A stretch of DNA of 64,000 bases from Mastigocoleus testarum BC008. GTDB lineage: Bacteria; Cyanobacteriota; Cyanobacteriia; Cyanobacteriales; Nostocaceae. Shown piece after piece: positions 1-8,595 of this stretch. The position numbers and the translations under genes were made by a program. The stretch is from positions 78,003 through 142,002 of the forward strand of contig NZ_LMTZ01000092.1 of NCBI RefSeq assembly GCF_001456025.1. Reading direction: 5' to 3'. Positions within the stretch are counted from its first letter, which is position 1. Each line of letters opens with the position of its first letter. The notes under the pieces were generated by a model, which was not told the origin of the DNA, searched no databases, and saw only the letters and a list, made by a program, of their open reading frames with translations.

Positions 1-2
1 CT

Positions 3-599
3 CAGATCCCAAATACCCCACAGCAGACTTCTCCAACCCCTGATGAAACTCAAACTCCAACAGAATCGAAGCAAGAAGATTCTTCAACTTCTGATCGAAC
101 AGTAACACCCGTACAACCAAAACAAGAAGATTTTCCAACCAGCGATGAAATTGAAACTCCGGTAAAACCCGAACAAACAACCTCTCCTCAAGTAGAAACA
201 GAAAAAACAACTTCTCCAACTAGCGACGAAATTAAAGATCCAGAAGCATCTCAATCAAATAAAGGTGCTTATGTGGGGATCCAGATGATTATTTTAACTC
301 CCGAAATTGCTCAGGAATTTAATAATGACCCAAGTACTAACTTGAAGGTACCTGAAACAAAAGGAATACTTATCGTCAAAGTTTTTCCTAATTCACCAGC
401 AGAAACTGCAGGTTTACGTCGGGGGGACATAATTACAGAAGTTTCTGGGAAACCAACTACTGACGCCAAAGAAGTGATTGAAATTGTTAACAGTAGCAAT
501 GTTGGTGAATCTTTACCCCTTACCGTAACTCGTGGGGATAAAAAAAATTCCATATCAGTTCGCTTAGGAGAAAAACCATCTGAGGAAGCTGAAGATTAG
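3..599 (+). CDS. HtrA/Deg-family protease, C-terminal part (PDZ domain), 5' truncated by window edge
   Basis: The frame is open from the left edge, so the protein is partial. The last ~108 residues form a PDZ domain: YVGIQMIILTPEIAQEF, then the carboxylate-binding-loop region GILIVKVFPNSPAETAGLRRGD, typical of cyanobacterial HhoA/HhoB/HtrA proteases. The trypsin-like domain would lie upstream. Before the PDZ domain is an ~80-residue Pro/Thr/Glu-rich linker with imperfect repeats around TSPTSDEI and FPTSDEIETP. The family normally has a short link between protease and PDZ domain, so this long linker is unusual and suggests a surface- or periplasm-exposed spacer. A GTG at 273 is not a credible start because the frame continues upstream. 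Family assignment is good; the exact Deg paralogue cannot be decided. Confidence 0.7.
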   Translation, partial: QIPNTPQQTSPTPDETQTPTESKQEDSSTSDRTVTPVQPKQEDFPTSDEIETPVKPEQTTSPQVETEKTTSPTSDEIKDPEASQSNKGAYVGIQMIILTPEIAQEFNNDPSTNLKVPETKGILIVKVFPNSPAETAGLRRGDIITEVSGKPTTDAKEVIEIVNSSNVGESLPLTVTRGDKKNSISVRLGEKPSEEAED

Positions 600-1092
600 A
601 GTCTGAAAACTAGAACCTAAAAATTAGACCTTGACAATTAAACTGTAATAAATATTAACGGTTTGTAGTAGAGGACTAGTAAAGGTTTAAGGAGCGGGAA
701 TCATAATTTCTACCGATTCCCCTTGAAAGCAATTGATTGCGAATCCAAGGTTATTAATTTGCAGCCCCAAACAATATAAAAGGCAAAGAGGAAGGAAGTA
801 CTTTCCCCCTTTGCCTAATTGCTCTACGTTAGCGTTATGTGACCACGAGGTCACAGTTATCTTTGCCTTGTTCAGAATTAATAGTCGCCAAGAAAAATAA
901 CATATGCAGTTATGGTGCTACGCACAAGTCATTAGCTTCAGTGTTCAGCAGGCCCTAATTGCTCGATGCTATATCTACAAACAATCACTTTCGTTGATTC
1001 TTAAATTGTTTTGATGTCCCCTTAAGGTATAAAATTAGTATGAATAATCCGGAATCCCGACCGATAAACCGGAGATTAATAGGAGAATACTC
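600..1092. other. Intergenic region with two hairpins, upstream of sbpA
   Basis: No credible gene. It holds the imperfect hairpin at 781-816, a 7-bp stem hairpin TGTGACC/GGTCACA at 838-855, and at 917-936 a 20-nt sequence that recurs with one change at 54705-54724. The promoter of the sulfate operon should lie in the last ~100 bases; the sequence TAGGAG at about 1079-1084 is the ribosome binding site of sbpA. Confidence 0.6.
781..816. terminator. Imperfect hairpin, possible terminator
   Basis: AGGCAAAG at 781-788 pairs with CTTTGCCT at 809-816, and the interior continues pairing with mismatches, giving a ~16-bp imperfect stem. There is no clear T-run, so it may be a processed hairpin rather than a strong intrinsic terminator. 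It lies ~180 nt after the protease stop codon. Confidence 0.4.
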
Positions 1093-2151
1093 ATGGGGTT
1101 GTGGCGCTCTATCGTCCATCTCATTTTTAGGGGGAGACTTAGTAGATTTATATTCCTGATATTTTTGGGGATCAATTTGAGCTTAGCTATTACTTCATGC
1201 TCTATGTCCAATGCTAAGAATTCCGACCCCGAACTAACTCTGGTTTCCTATGCAGTGACTAGACCTGCATACAAAAAAATTATCCCTCAATTTGTAGCGC
1301 AGTGGGAGCAACAACACAATCAAAAAATCCGCTTCTATGAAAGTTATGCTCCTTCTGGCGCACAAACCCGTGCAGTGATAGACGGTTTAGACGCAGATGT
1401 AGTTGAGTTAGCCCTAGCGTTAGATATGCAGAAAATAGAGAACGCAGGTTTAATTCAACAAGGTTGGGAAAATGAAGCCCCTAACAATGCGATCGTTACG
1501 AAATCTGTTGCGGTACTAGTTACCCGTGAAGGAAATCCAAAGCAAATTCAGACATGGGAAGATTTAACAACAGATAACCTGGATATTATTACGGCTAATC
1601 CCAAAACTTCCGGTGTTGCAAGGTGGAATTTCTTAGCATTATGGGGTGTCCAAAAACAGGTTGGAATGACAGATTCCCAAGCTTTAGAATTCACGAAAAA
1701 AGTTTATCAAAATGTACCAATAATGCCCAGGGATGCGCGGGAAGCAAGCGATGTATTTATCAATCAAAATCAAGGAGATATCTTAATTAATTATGAAAAT
1801 GAAATCATATTAGCTGGATTAAGAGAGAAAAAACGTCCTTATATTGTCCCCGAGACTAATATTTCTATAGAAAATCCGGTTGCCGTTGTTGATAAAAATG
1901 TTGATAAACATGGTAACCGAGAAATAGCCGAAGCCTTTGTGAAATATCTCTTCACCCCTGCAGCTCAAAGAGAATTTGCCAAAATTGGATTTCGACCTGT
2001 AAACTCCAACGTTACTCAAGAGTTCGCAGATAGATATCCACCAGTCAAAAAATTATTTACGGTACAAGATTTAGGTGGTTGGGATAAAGTTCAAAGCCAA
2101 TTCTTTGATAATGGAGCCGCTTTCGACAAAATTCAAGCAAGTATTAGGTGA
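1093..2151 (+). CDS. sbpA: Sulfate ABC transporter substrate-binding lipoprotein
   Basis: A 352-residue periplasmic sulfate/thiosulfate-binding protein of the Sbp/CysP family. The N-terminus has a hydrophobic segment (about residues 19-35) ending in a lipobox-like ITSC with Cys36 as the likely lipidation site, so the mature protein should be tethered outside the inner membrane. Family signatures include LTLVSYAVTRPAYKKIIPQF, YAPSGAQTRAVIDGLDADVV and NPKTSGVARWNFLALWG. The ATG at 1093 follows TAGGAG at a good distance. It is first in a cluster with the two permease genes cysT and cysW. The usual ATPase gene cysA is not in the window. Expression would be expected under sulfur limitation, but no operator could be identified. 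Confidence 0.92.
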   Translation: MGLWRSIVHLIFRGRLSRFIFLIFLGINLSLAITSCSMSNAKNSDPELTLVSYAVTRPAYKKIIPQFVAQWEQQHNQKIRFYESYAPSGAQTRAVIDGLDADVVELALALDMQKIENAGLIQQGWENEAPNNAIVTKSVAVLVTREGNPKQIQTWEDLTTDNLDIITANPKTSGVARWNFLALWGVQKQVGMTDSQALEFTKKVYQNVPIMPRDAREASDVFINQNQGDILINYENEIILAGLREKKRPYIVPETNISIENPVAVVDKNVDKHGNREIAEAFVKYLFTPAAQREFAKIGFRPVNSNVTQEFADRYPPVKKLFTVQDLGGWDKVQSQFFDNGAAFDKIQASIR

Positions 2152-2156
2152 TATTT

Positions 2157-2233
2157 GAGTAATGAGTAATAAGTAATAAGTAATAAGTAATAAGTAATAA
2201 GTAATAAGTAATAAGTAATAAGCAAGAAGTAAT
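2157..2233. repeat. Heptad short tandem repeat (TAATAAG unit)
   Basis: About ten tandem copies of the 7-nt unit TAATAAG, starting six bases after the sbpA stop codon. This is the STRR type common in heterocystous cyanobacteria. It lies between two genes of one operon. The same unit recurs at about 12848-12962 and 18236-18300. Confidence 0.9.
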
Positions 2234-2248
2234 CATTGACTGATAACT

Positions 2249-2274
2249 GTAGCCCGTAAGGGCGTGGCGTTAGC
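2249..2274 (+). repeat. Dispersed 26-nt repeat, copy 1
   Basis: A 26-nt GC-rich sequence containing AGCCCGTAAGGGCGTGGCGT. An identical copy is at 20234-20259, also embedded in TAACTG-type heptad repeats. It carries a small hairpin (GCCC gtaa GGGC). Two exact copies in the same repeat context suggest a mobile or recombining repeat element. Confidence 0.8.
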
Positions 2275-2297
2275 AATAAACTGATAACTGATAACTG

Positions 2298-3137
2298 ATG
2301 AATCCTGCTATATCAAATAATCAAAATCAAAAAACTAAAATTCCTCAAATATCTTTGCCTTGGGGAATCACCATTGGCTATCTTACAATAATGCTTTTAC
2401 TGCCAGTTGCAGCGTTACTTTTGCAGGCAAGTAGAGTAAAACCAGCAGAATTTTGGCAAATAGCAACAAGTCCGATTGCCATTTCTGCATACAACGTCAC
2501 GTTTCTCACCGCATTATTTGCAGCGATCCTAAATGGAGTATTTGGAACTTTAGTTGCTTGGGTATTAGTTCGTTATGACTTCCCTTTTAAAAAAATAATT
2601 GATGCAGGGATTGATTTACCATTTGCTTTACCAACAGCAGTTGCAGGTCTGACTTTAGCAAATGTTTATAGCGAAAATGGTTGGATTGGTTCTTTACTGA
2701 AAAATGTGGGCGTCAAAGTTGCGTTTACGCGCTCCGGCGTACTCGTTGCAATGTTATTCATTTCTTTACCCTTTATTATTCGAGCATTACAACCAGTCTT
2801 ACAAGAAATGGATACTGATATTGAAGAAGCTGCATGGAGTCTGGGAGCATCAAAATTTCAGACATTCTGGCGAGTAATCTTACCTCCATTATTTCCTGCA
2901 TTGCTTACAGGTATAGCCCTAGGATTTTCTCGTGCTGTTGGTGAGTATGGCTCGATTGCAATTGTTTCATCAAATATTCCTTTCAAAGACTTAATTGCAT
3001 CTGTCCTGATTTTTCAGAAATTGGAGCAGTATGATTACGCCGGTGCAACTGTCATTGGTACTGTTCTTTTAACAATTTCTCTATTTATTTTATTGCTAAT
3101 TAACCTATTACAAGCATGGGGAAGAAGATATCAGTGA
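2298..3137 (+). CDS. cysT: Sulfate ABC transporter permease CysT
   Basis: A 279-residue inner-membrane permease of the CysT (CysU) family that with CysW forms the sulfate channel. Several membrane segments are visible, starting at GITIGYLTIMLLLPVAALLL. The cytoplasmic EAA loop, which contacts the ATPase, is EAAWSLGASKFQTFWRVILP. DLPFALPTAVAGLTLANVY is family-typical. The ATG at 2298 directly follows TAACTG repeats, with no good Shine-Dalgarno sequence visible, so the repeats appear to have replaced the native leader. Second gene of sbpA-cysT-cysW. Confidence 0.93.
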   Translation: MNPAISNNQNQKTKIPQISLPWGITIGYLTIMLLLPVAALLLQASRVKPAEFWQIATSPIAISAYNVTFLTALFAAILNGVFGTLVAWVLVRYDFPFKKIIDAGIDLPFALPTAVAGLTLANVYSENGWIGSLLKNVGVKVAFTRSGVLVAMLFISLPFIIRALQPVLQEMDTDIEEAAWSLGASKFQTFWRVILPPLFPALLTGIALGFSRAVGEYGSIAIVSSNIPFKDLIASVLIFQKLEQYDYAGATVIGTVLLTISLFILLLINLLQAWGRRYQ

Positions 3138-3229
3138 ACAGTTGTCAGTTAGCAATTTATGATTAGCAGCACACTCTTGCAGACTACTGTTTTTATCTCT
3201 TATCCCCTATCACCAATCCCCTACAGCCA

Positions 3230-4057
3230 ATGAAACAGTCAATAAACCAAAAATCAAACAGAACTAAATTAATTTTAATTTTTTCTGCTGTTATATATCT
3301 TTTATTGATTTTATTTATTCCGGCAATTAACGTTTTCTACCAAGCTTTTAAAGATGGATTCGGCGATTTTATTAGCTATATAACCACTGACGAATTTATC
3401 CATGCAATTCAATTAACCCTGTTGATTGCATTAATTGTGGTTCCGATCAATGCAATCTTTGGATTATGTGCTGCATGGGTAATTGCTCGACGCAAATTTC
3501 CTGGTCGCGCCCTGGTCATTAGTATTTTAGATGTTCCCTTTTCTGTGTCACCTGTAGTTGCAGGTTTAATGATGGTTTTACTCTACGGGCGCAACAGCTG
3601 GCTTGGCTCAGCTTTAGAATCAGTCAATTTTAAAGTCATCTTTGCTCTACCTGGGATGATTTTAGCAACAGCTTTCGTAACTATGCCTTTTGTTGCTCGT
3701 GAAGTAATTCCAGTTCTAGAAGAAATTGGTCCCGATCAAGAAGAAGCTGCTCGAACTTTGGGAGCTAGTCAGTGGCAAACTTTTTGGCGAGTTACTTTAC
3801 CCAATATTCGTTGGGGTCTACTTTACGGATTAATCTTAACTAATGCCCGAGCAATGGGAGAATTTGGTGCCGTTTCAGTAGTATCGGGCAATATTATCCG
3901 TAAAACTCAAACTTTACCTTTATTTGTAGAACAAGCTTATAAACAATATGAAACTCAAACAGCATTTGCTGCTGCAGTTTTGCTAGCTTGTTTGGGATTT
4001 GTCAGTCTTGTTTTAAAAGAGATTATCGAACGCAAAACTCATAGCAAAACAAGTTAA
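3230..4057 (+). CDS. cysW: Sulfate ABC transporter permease CysW
   Basis: A 275-residue inner-membrane permease, partner of CysT in sulfate import. It has about six membrane segments and the EAA motif EEAARTLGASQWQTFWRVTL near residues 180-200. DVPFSVSPVVAGLMMVLLYG is diagnostic of CysW. The 92-nt gap after cysT holds no gene. The operon would normally continue with the ATPase cysA; instead there is a ~680-nt non-coding stretch and an opposite-strand gene. The transporter must therefore use an ATPase encoded elsewhere. Confidence 0.93.
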   Translation: MKQSINQKSNRTKLILIFSAVIYLLLILFIPAINVFYQAFKDGFGDFISYITTDEFIHAIQLTLLIALIVVPINAIFGLCAAWVIARRKFPGRALVISILDVPFSVSPVVAGLMMVLLYGRNSWLGSALESVNFKVIFALPGMILATAFVTMPFVAREVIPVLEEIGPDQEEAARTLGASQWQTFWRVTLPNIRWGLLYGLILTNARAMGEFGAVSVVSGNIIRKTQTLPLFVEQAYKQYETQTAFAAAVLLACLGFVSLVLKEIIERKTHSKTS

Positions 4058-4739
4058 AACTGACAAGCCTCCATCGAATTAATTTGACTTTTTATATAAA
4101 TGCGAATTTTCTAATGACGAGTGTTGATTAACCTCCAAAGAGCAAAATTTATATATCATCGGGAACATTCCAATAAGAAAAATTTCTGAAACAAATTTCT
4201 ATATTTTTGAGTCTTGTAGAGACTTACCGTGGTATGTCCCTACAGATTTTTGGTGATGTGCATATCTCTGAGAATTGAGAGGAGCTAAACTCTTAGAGAT
4301 ATTTGTTTAAAATCGATCGTTCCAGAACTTATTCATGCTGGAATGCCTTAAAGCTTGCAAACCCTTAGGAGCCAGGGGAAAGCGCCCCCTAACAACAAAT
4401 TATATTTGCAATCAAGAAGGGAACTTTCCTTTAGTTGCCAAAACCTAGCTAGGACTGAAATTTGCCCTATTTGTGGTGAGGATTTAAGAGAATATCAAAT
4501 CTTGGCAACTCAAACTTGAAAACTCAAACTTGAAAACCTAAATGGTAACCTTTCAAGAAGTTTTAAGTTTTAATAGTCTAACCATACAAGGCAAGATTTT
4601 AGTTGAGTGATTAGCTATTAAGTCTTACTTTCTATTTTGGCTAGCCCTAGAATCGCAAATTTCTATAATCCCAAACTTGAAATCAAAAACTTGAAATCAA
4701 AAATTTGAAACCAAAAATTTGAAACCAAAAATTTGTGGT
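4058..4739. other. Intergenic region with repeats and a possible zinc-ribbon remnant
   Basis: No confident gene. A degenerate palindrome of the GTAGAGAC family is at 4216-4243. A 54-codon frame from a TTG at 4355 to a TGA at 4519 contains CPICGEDLREYQ with a Cys-x8-Cys-x2-Cys pattern. It lacks a good start and a fourth ligand, so it may be a tiny protein or a gene remnant. From about 4500 to 4735 there are degenerate heptad-like repeats (AACTTGAAA, ATTTGAAACCAAAA). Confidence 0.55.
4672..4735. repeat. AT-rich tandem repeat (about 14-nt unit)
   Basis: Four to five imperfect copies of a unit like TTGAAATCAAAAAC / TTGAAACCAAAAAT, ending five bases before the stop codon of the response regulator on the minus strand. 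The unit length (2 x 7) fits the heptad repeat class seen throughout the window. Confidence 0.8.
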
Positions 4740-5420
4740 CTATGCCATTTGGTTCTCAATTGCCCAGCGAGCTAACTCAGTACGGTTATGGAGGTTAGTT
4801 TTGCCTAACATGTTGGAAACATGGCTTTCAACAGTGCGTTGAGACACGTTTAGCTCTTCAGCAATCTCGCGATTAGCTAAACCTCTGGCTACAAACTGCA
4901 CTACTTTCAGTTCCGTTGGAGTCAGTTGCACATCGAAAGGAACCTGAATTCTGGAACCGTTATCTCCGCCTTTAGCTTGGTGTTCTTTCCAACGGATAGT
5001 TTGCTTGAGTGAAGATTCTACTTGGGCTACTAATTCTTCTGGTTCGAATGGTTTGACCATGTAGACATCTGCACCCTTATTCAGACCTTTTACTCGGTCT
5101 GCACTTTGCCCCTTAGCTGAAAGGAACAAGACAGGGATCCAAGCAGTACGTTCGGTTTGCCGAACTTGTTCAACAAAGGTATAACCATCCATTTCCGGCA
5201 TCATTACATCGCAAATAATCATGTCTGGAATATCTTGCTCCAAGATATCCAGAGCTTCTCGACCATTTTCGGCTGTAATGACTTCATAGCCCCGGAACTC
5301 TAAATAATCCTTCACCAGCAAGATGAGGTTAGGGTCATCATCAATCAATAGAAGTCTTTTGTGATCTTTCATGCTGGGTTCTTTCATAGCAGTGGCACTT
5401 GTCGCGCTTCGGTCCATCAA
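4740..5420 (-). CDS. NarL/LuxR-family response regulator (Ycf29-like)
   Basis: A 226-residue two-component response regulator. The receiver domain (about residues 20-140) has the acidic pocket D27-D29, phospho-acceptor D71 (IICDVMMPEMDGY), S101 and K123 (VKPFEPEEL). The C-terminal LuxR-type helix-turn-helix (about 165-226) includes LTPTELKVVQFVARGLANRE and LNVSQRTVESHVSNML. The organisation matches cyanobacterial/plastid Ycf29-type regulators. The longest frame starts with TTG at 5420; ATGs at codons 12 and 17 are alternative starts, and codon 17 begins right before the conserved domain. No histidine kinase gene is adjacent, so the partner is unknown. Confidence 0.85.
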   Translation of the reverse strand: MMDRSATSATAMKEPSMKDHKRLLLIDDDPNLILLVKDYLEFRGYEVITAENGREALDILEQDIPDMIICDVMMPEMDGYTFVEQVRQTERTAWIPVLFLSAKGQSADRVKGLNKGADVYMVKPFEPEELVAQVESSLKQTIRWKEHQAKGGDNGSRIQVPFDVQLTPTELKVVQFVARGLANREIAEELNVSQRTVESHVSNMLGKTNLHNRTELARWAIENQMA

Positions 5421-5907
5421 GGTCTTGTGTAGTTATCGTCTATGGTGGATTATTGAGATGTTGTTGTTTTTTCTTACATGACTTACCCTTGCTTACACTA
5501 AATCTCATTGAGTGTCAGCCACTCTTAATGAAACTAGTGTGCGATGGCTTAAGTCTCGTAAGGATACGTAGAGCAGTAGTATCTATAATGCGCTATTATA
5601 TATCGCTTTGAAAGTGGCAGGCTAAAAAACACCGAATAAATAATAATCTTTCAGATTTATATCTAAATGTTCGCCCTATACGCTCTCAAATCTAAACATA
5701 TGTCGCTTTTCTAATTTCTACCGCTTCTCATACCCTATAAATGTTAAGCTTCCATAAGTTGCTCTTTTCCTTTATAAGATTTTTTGCGGTTGAGATGAGC
5801 TTACAGCCGATTCTTTTTACCCTTAATTACCTATATTAATAGTTATTGGATTTTGGGTTCTATTACTTTTGGATTAGCTTTGCACTTAAATCATTTTTTA
5901 TAAACCT
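5421..5907. other. Intergenic region, no gene seen
   Basis: AT-rich leader region of the response regulator. The short frames here have no recognisable content. No strong hairpin or tRNA-like structure was noticed. Confidence 0.6.
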
Positions 5908-6213
5908 TCAAAGTAAGTTATTTTGGCTCGATCCCCATAAATAAACTTGTAACCACTCGGATTTAGATATTCCCATGCAGTAAGAACGAGTATATCGATG
6001 TTGACCATACCTTAATTTATCGACCTGTTTTTTTAAGTTTCCCCAAAATTCAAGGCCAATTCGTTTTAAACAAATTTTTCGATTTGCCTGCTCAGTACAG
6101 ATAAAAATTTGAGACTGACTTTTTGTGAGCCGCAAACTTTTTGCACAAATATTCAGGATTTTATATTCCTTTGGTTGGATTGTTTTCGGTATTCGAACAT
6201 TTAAGTTAATCAC
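5908..6213 (-). CDS. Degenerate (2Fe-2S) thioredoxin-like ferredoxin-type protein
   Basis: A 101-residue frame with GTG start. The middle resembles the cyanobacterial (2Fe-2S) ferredoxin-like family: QIFICTEQANRKICLKRIG, then FWGNLKKQVDKL, then TRSYCMGIS. By recollection, family members read like IFLCADQTKPKCC, followed later by RTxxxCxxxC. Three likely cluster cysteines are kept, but the fourth position (Cys-x3-Cys) appears as Ser (CMGIS). The usual C-terminal stretch after it is poorly matched. It could be a diverged non-cluster protein or a decaying gene. It stands alone, upstream of and divergent from groES. Family call is from pattern memory only. Confidence 0.45.
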   Translation of the reverse strand: MINLNVRIPKTIQPKEYKILNICAKSLRLTKSQSQIFICTEQANRKICLKRIGLEFWGNLKKQVDKLRYGQHRYTRSYCMGISKSEWLQVYLWGSSQNNLL

Positions 6214-6372
6214 TTTATTATTACCCGTAAAGGCAGATCTCTGTTTACTGTTCTATAACAATTTTTTCGCTTTGCAAATATTGCCTAGATAAAACTATCC
6301 CAAAGACACCAAAAAAAACAAAAATAATATTTTTATTAAGTATTTTTACTTACAATAACTAACACTTTTCAA

Positions 6373-6388
6373 GTTCGGGAACCCGTAC
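6373..6388 (+). promoter_or_regulatory. K-box of the groESL promoter
   Basis: GTTCGGGAACCCGTAC matches the cyanobacterial K-box consensus GTTCGG-NNAN-CCNNAC, described for light- and heat-responsive groE transcription. It lies 40 nt upstream of the CIRCE element and 84 nt upstream of the groES start, the expected place. Confidence 0.75.
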
Positions 6389-6427
6389 TAGGTTAATTGT
6401 TGCCATCACAGGCTTTCCTTCGGTAAA

Positions 6428-6454
6428 TTAGCACTCAGGAGTTGAGAGTGCTAA
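6428..6454. promoter_or_regulatory. CIRCE operator (HrcA-binding site)
   Basis: TTAGCACTC at 6428-6436, a 9-nt spacer, and GAGTGCTAA at 6446-6454 form a perfect copy of the CIRCE inverted repeat. It ends 18 nt before the groES start, so HrcA repressor would block the groESL operon until heat shock. Confidence 0.97.
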
Positions 6455-6472
6455 CAAGGCGAGTAAATTTGT

Positions 6473-6784
6473 ATGGCAGCAGTATCTCTAAGTGTTTCTA
6501 CAGTTAAACCATTAGGCGATCGCGTATTTGTAAAAGTGAGCGCCTCGGAAGAAAAAACAGCTGGTGGCTTATATTTGCCTGATACAGCAAAAGAAAAGCC
6601 CCAAGTTGGTGAAGTAATTTCTGTTGGTGACGGTAAGCTTAAAGATGATGGTAGCCGCATGGCTATGGATGTAAAAGTTGGAGATAAGGTTCTTTACTCC
6701 AAATATGCTGGTACCGACATTAAGTTGGGTACAGATGAATATGTATTACTTTCAGAGAAAGATATTCTGGCGGTAGTTTCGTAG
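6473..6784 (+). CDS. groES: Co-chaperonin GroES
   Basis: A 103-residue Hsp10 that caps the GroEL ring. Signatures are VKPLGDRVFVKVSASEEKTA, GGLYLPDTAKEKPQVGEVIS and KVGDKVLYSKYAGTDIKL, which includes the mobile loop. Length is typical. It is preceded by K-box and CIRCE and followed after 137 nt by groEL, so the pair forms the heat-regulated groESL operon. Confidence 0.97.
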   Translation: MAAVSLSVSTVKPLGDRVFVKVSASEEKTAGGLYLPDTAKEKPQVGEVISVGDGKLKDDGSRMAMDVKVGDKVLYSKYAGTDIKLGTDEYVLLSEKDILAVVS

Positions 6785-6921
6785 TTTGCTAAATTCATGG
6801 ATTAAGAGTCAAGGGCGGTGATCGCTCGAAAGGCGATAGCTCAAAAGCTCTTAATTCAAACCTCATCAATTATTTTGACAGTTAATTAAAAACCCAAAGC
6901 TTACTAACTTCTTCCACTACT

Positions 6922-8556
6922 ATGGCTAAGCGAATTATTTACAACGAGAACGCGCGCCGTGCCTTGGAAAAAGGTATGGATATTTTAACTGAGGCTGTAG
7001 CGGTTACCCTTGGTCCCAAAGGTCGCAACGTAGTTTTAGAGAAAAAATTTGGTGCACCACAAATTATTAATGATGGTGTAACTATCGCTAAAGAAATTGA
7101 ATTAGAAGACCACGTAGAAAATACCGGCGTTTCTTTAATCCGTCAGGCTGCTTCCAAAACTAATGATGCTGCAGGTGATGGAACCACCACAGCTACAGTT
7201 TTGGCTCATGCGATGGTTAAAGAAGGTATGCGCAACGTTGCAGCTGGTGCAAACGCGATTCAGCTTAAGCGTGGAATTGATAAAGCAGCAGCTTTCTTAG
7301 TTGATAAAATCAAAGAAAATGCTCGCTCAGTAGAAGATTCTAAAGCTATTGCTCAAGTTGGAGCGATCTCTGCTGGTAACGACGAAGAAGTCGGTCAGAT
7401 GATCTCTCAAGCAATGGATAAAGTTGGTAAGGAAGGTGTGATTTCCTTGGAAGAAGGGAAGTCCATGTCTACCGAACTAGAAATTACTGAAGGGATGCGC
7501 TTTGACAAAGGCTACATCTCTCCTTACTTCGCTACCGACACTGAGCGAATGGAAGCAGTTTTTGACGAACCTCAAATTTTGCTTACCGACAAGAAAATTG
7601 CTCTAGTACAAGATTTGGTTCCAGTTCTGGAACAGGTTGCTCGTGCTGGTAAGCCTTTAGTAATTATTGCTGAAGATATTGAAAAAGAAGCTTTAGCAAC
7701 TTTGGTTGTTAACCGTCTACGTGGCGTACTCAACGTAGCAGCGATTAAAGCTCCTGGTTTTGGTGACAGACGCAAAGCGATGTTGGAAGACATTGCGATT
7801 TTAACCGGCGGTCAAGTAATTACAGAAGATGCTGGTTTGAAATTAGAAAACACCAAGATTGATATGCTTGGTAAAGCTCGCCGCATCACCATTACCAAAG
7901 ACAACACCACAGTTGTTGCAGAAGGTAACGAACAAGGAGTTAAAGCTCGTTGCGAACAAATTCGTCGTCAAATGGAAGAAACTGAATCTTCCTATGATAA
8001 AGAAAAGCTTCAAGAACGTTTGGCAAAACTTTCTGGTGGTGTAGCTGTAGTTAAAGTTGGTGCAGCTACCGAAACCGAAATGAAAGATAAGAAGCTGCGT
8101 CTAGAAGATGCGATCAACGCGACCAAAGCTGCTGTAGAGGAAGGTATCGTTCCTGGTGGTGGTACAACTTTGGCTCACCTAGCTCCCCAATTGGAAGAAT
8201 GGGCTAATAGCAAGCTCACAGGTGAAGAACTAATTGGTGCGTTGATTGTAGCTCGTGCTTTAGCAGCTCCTTTAATGCGAATTGCTGAAAATGCAGGTCA
8301 AAACGGTGCAGTAATTTCCGAACGCTTAAAAGAGAAGCCTTTTGCTACCGGCTACAATGCTGCAAATGGTGAATTTGTTGATATGTTCAACGCTGGTATT
8401 GTCGATCCTGCAAAAGTGACCCGCTCTGCTTTGCAAAATGCTTCATCTATTGCTGGTATGGTCTTAACAACCGAATGTATCGTTGTTGATAAGCCCGAAC
8501 CAAAAGAAGCTGGTGCTGGTGCTGGTGCTGGAATGGGTGGTGACTTCGACTACTAA
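6922..8556 (+). CDS. groEL: Chaperonin GroEL (GroEL1 type)
   Basis: A 544-residue Hsp60 forming the ATP-driven folding chamber. The ATP-binding motifs TLGPKGRNVVLEKKFGAP and DGVTIAKEIELED, then AAGDGTTTATVLAHAMV and GGGTTLAHLAPQLEEW, are intact. The C-terminal tail is Gly/Ala-rich (GAGAGAGMGG), without the GGM repeats of some bacterial GroELs. Being in one operon with groES marks it as the operon-encoded GroEL1. Transcription should end at the hairpin 8596-8630. Confidence 0.97.
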   Translation: MAKRIIYNENARRALEKGMDILTEAVAVTLGPKGRNVVLEKKFGAPQIINDGVTIAKEIELEDHVENTGVSLIRQAASKTNDAAGDGTTTATVLAHAMVKEGMRNVAAGANAIQLKRGIDKAAAFLVDKIKENARSVEDSKAIAQVGAISAGNDEEVGQMISQAMDKVGKEGVISLEEGKSMSTELEITEGMRFDKGYISPYFATDTERMEAVFDEPQILLTDKKIALVQDLVPVLEQVARAGKPLVIIAEDIEKEALATLVVNRLRGVLNVAAIKAPGFGDRRKAMLEDIAILTGGQVITEDAGLKLENTKIDMLGKARRITITKDNTTVVAEGNEQGVKARCEQIRRQMEETESSYDKEKLQERLAKLSGGVAVVKVGAATETEMKDKKLRLEDAINATKAAVEEGIVPGGGTTLAHLAPQLEEWANSKLTGEELIGALIVARALAAPLMRIAENAGQNGAVISERLKEKPFATGYNAANGEFVDMFNAGIVDPAKVTRSALQNASSIAGMVLTTECIVVDKPEPKEAGAGAGAGMGGDFDY

Positions 8557-8595
8557 TATTCCTTCACCCCATTATTTCTAAACAAAAAAGCAAAC

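Noticed and set aside
2157..2233. CRISPR array
   Set aside because: The repeats here and elsewhere are 7-15 nt tandem units without spacers; no cas gene is present.
5897..6006. Alternative frame at the end of the ferredoxin-like gene (MVNIDILVLTAWEYLNPSGY)
   Set aside because: Considered as the frameshifted true C-terminus, but it does not match the family end either and begins right after a stop codon.
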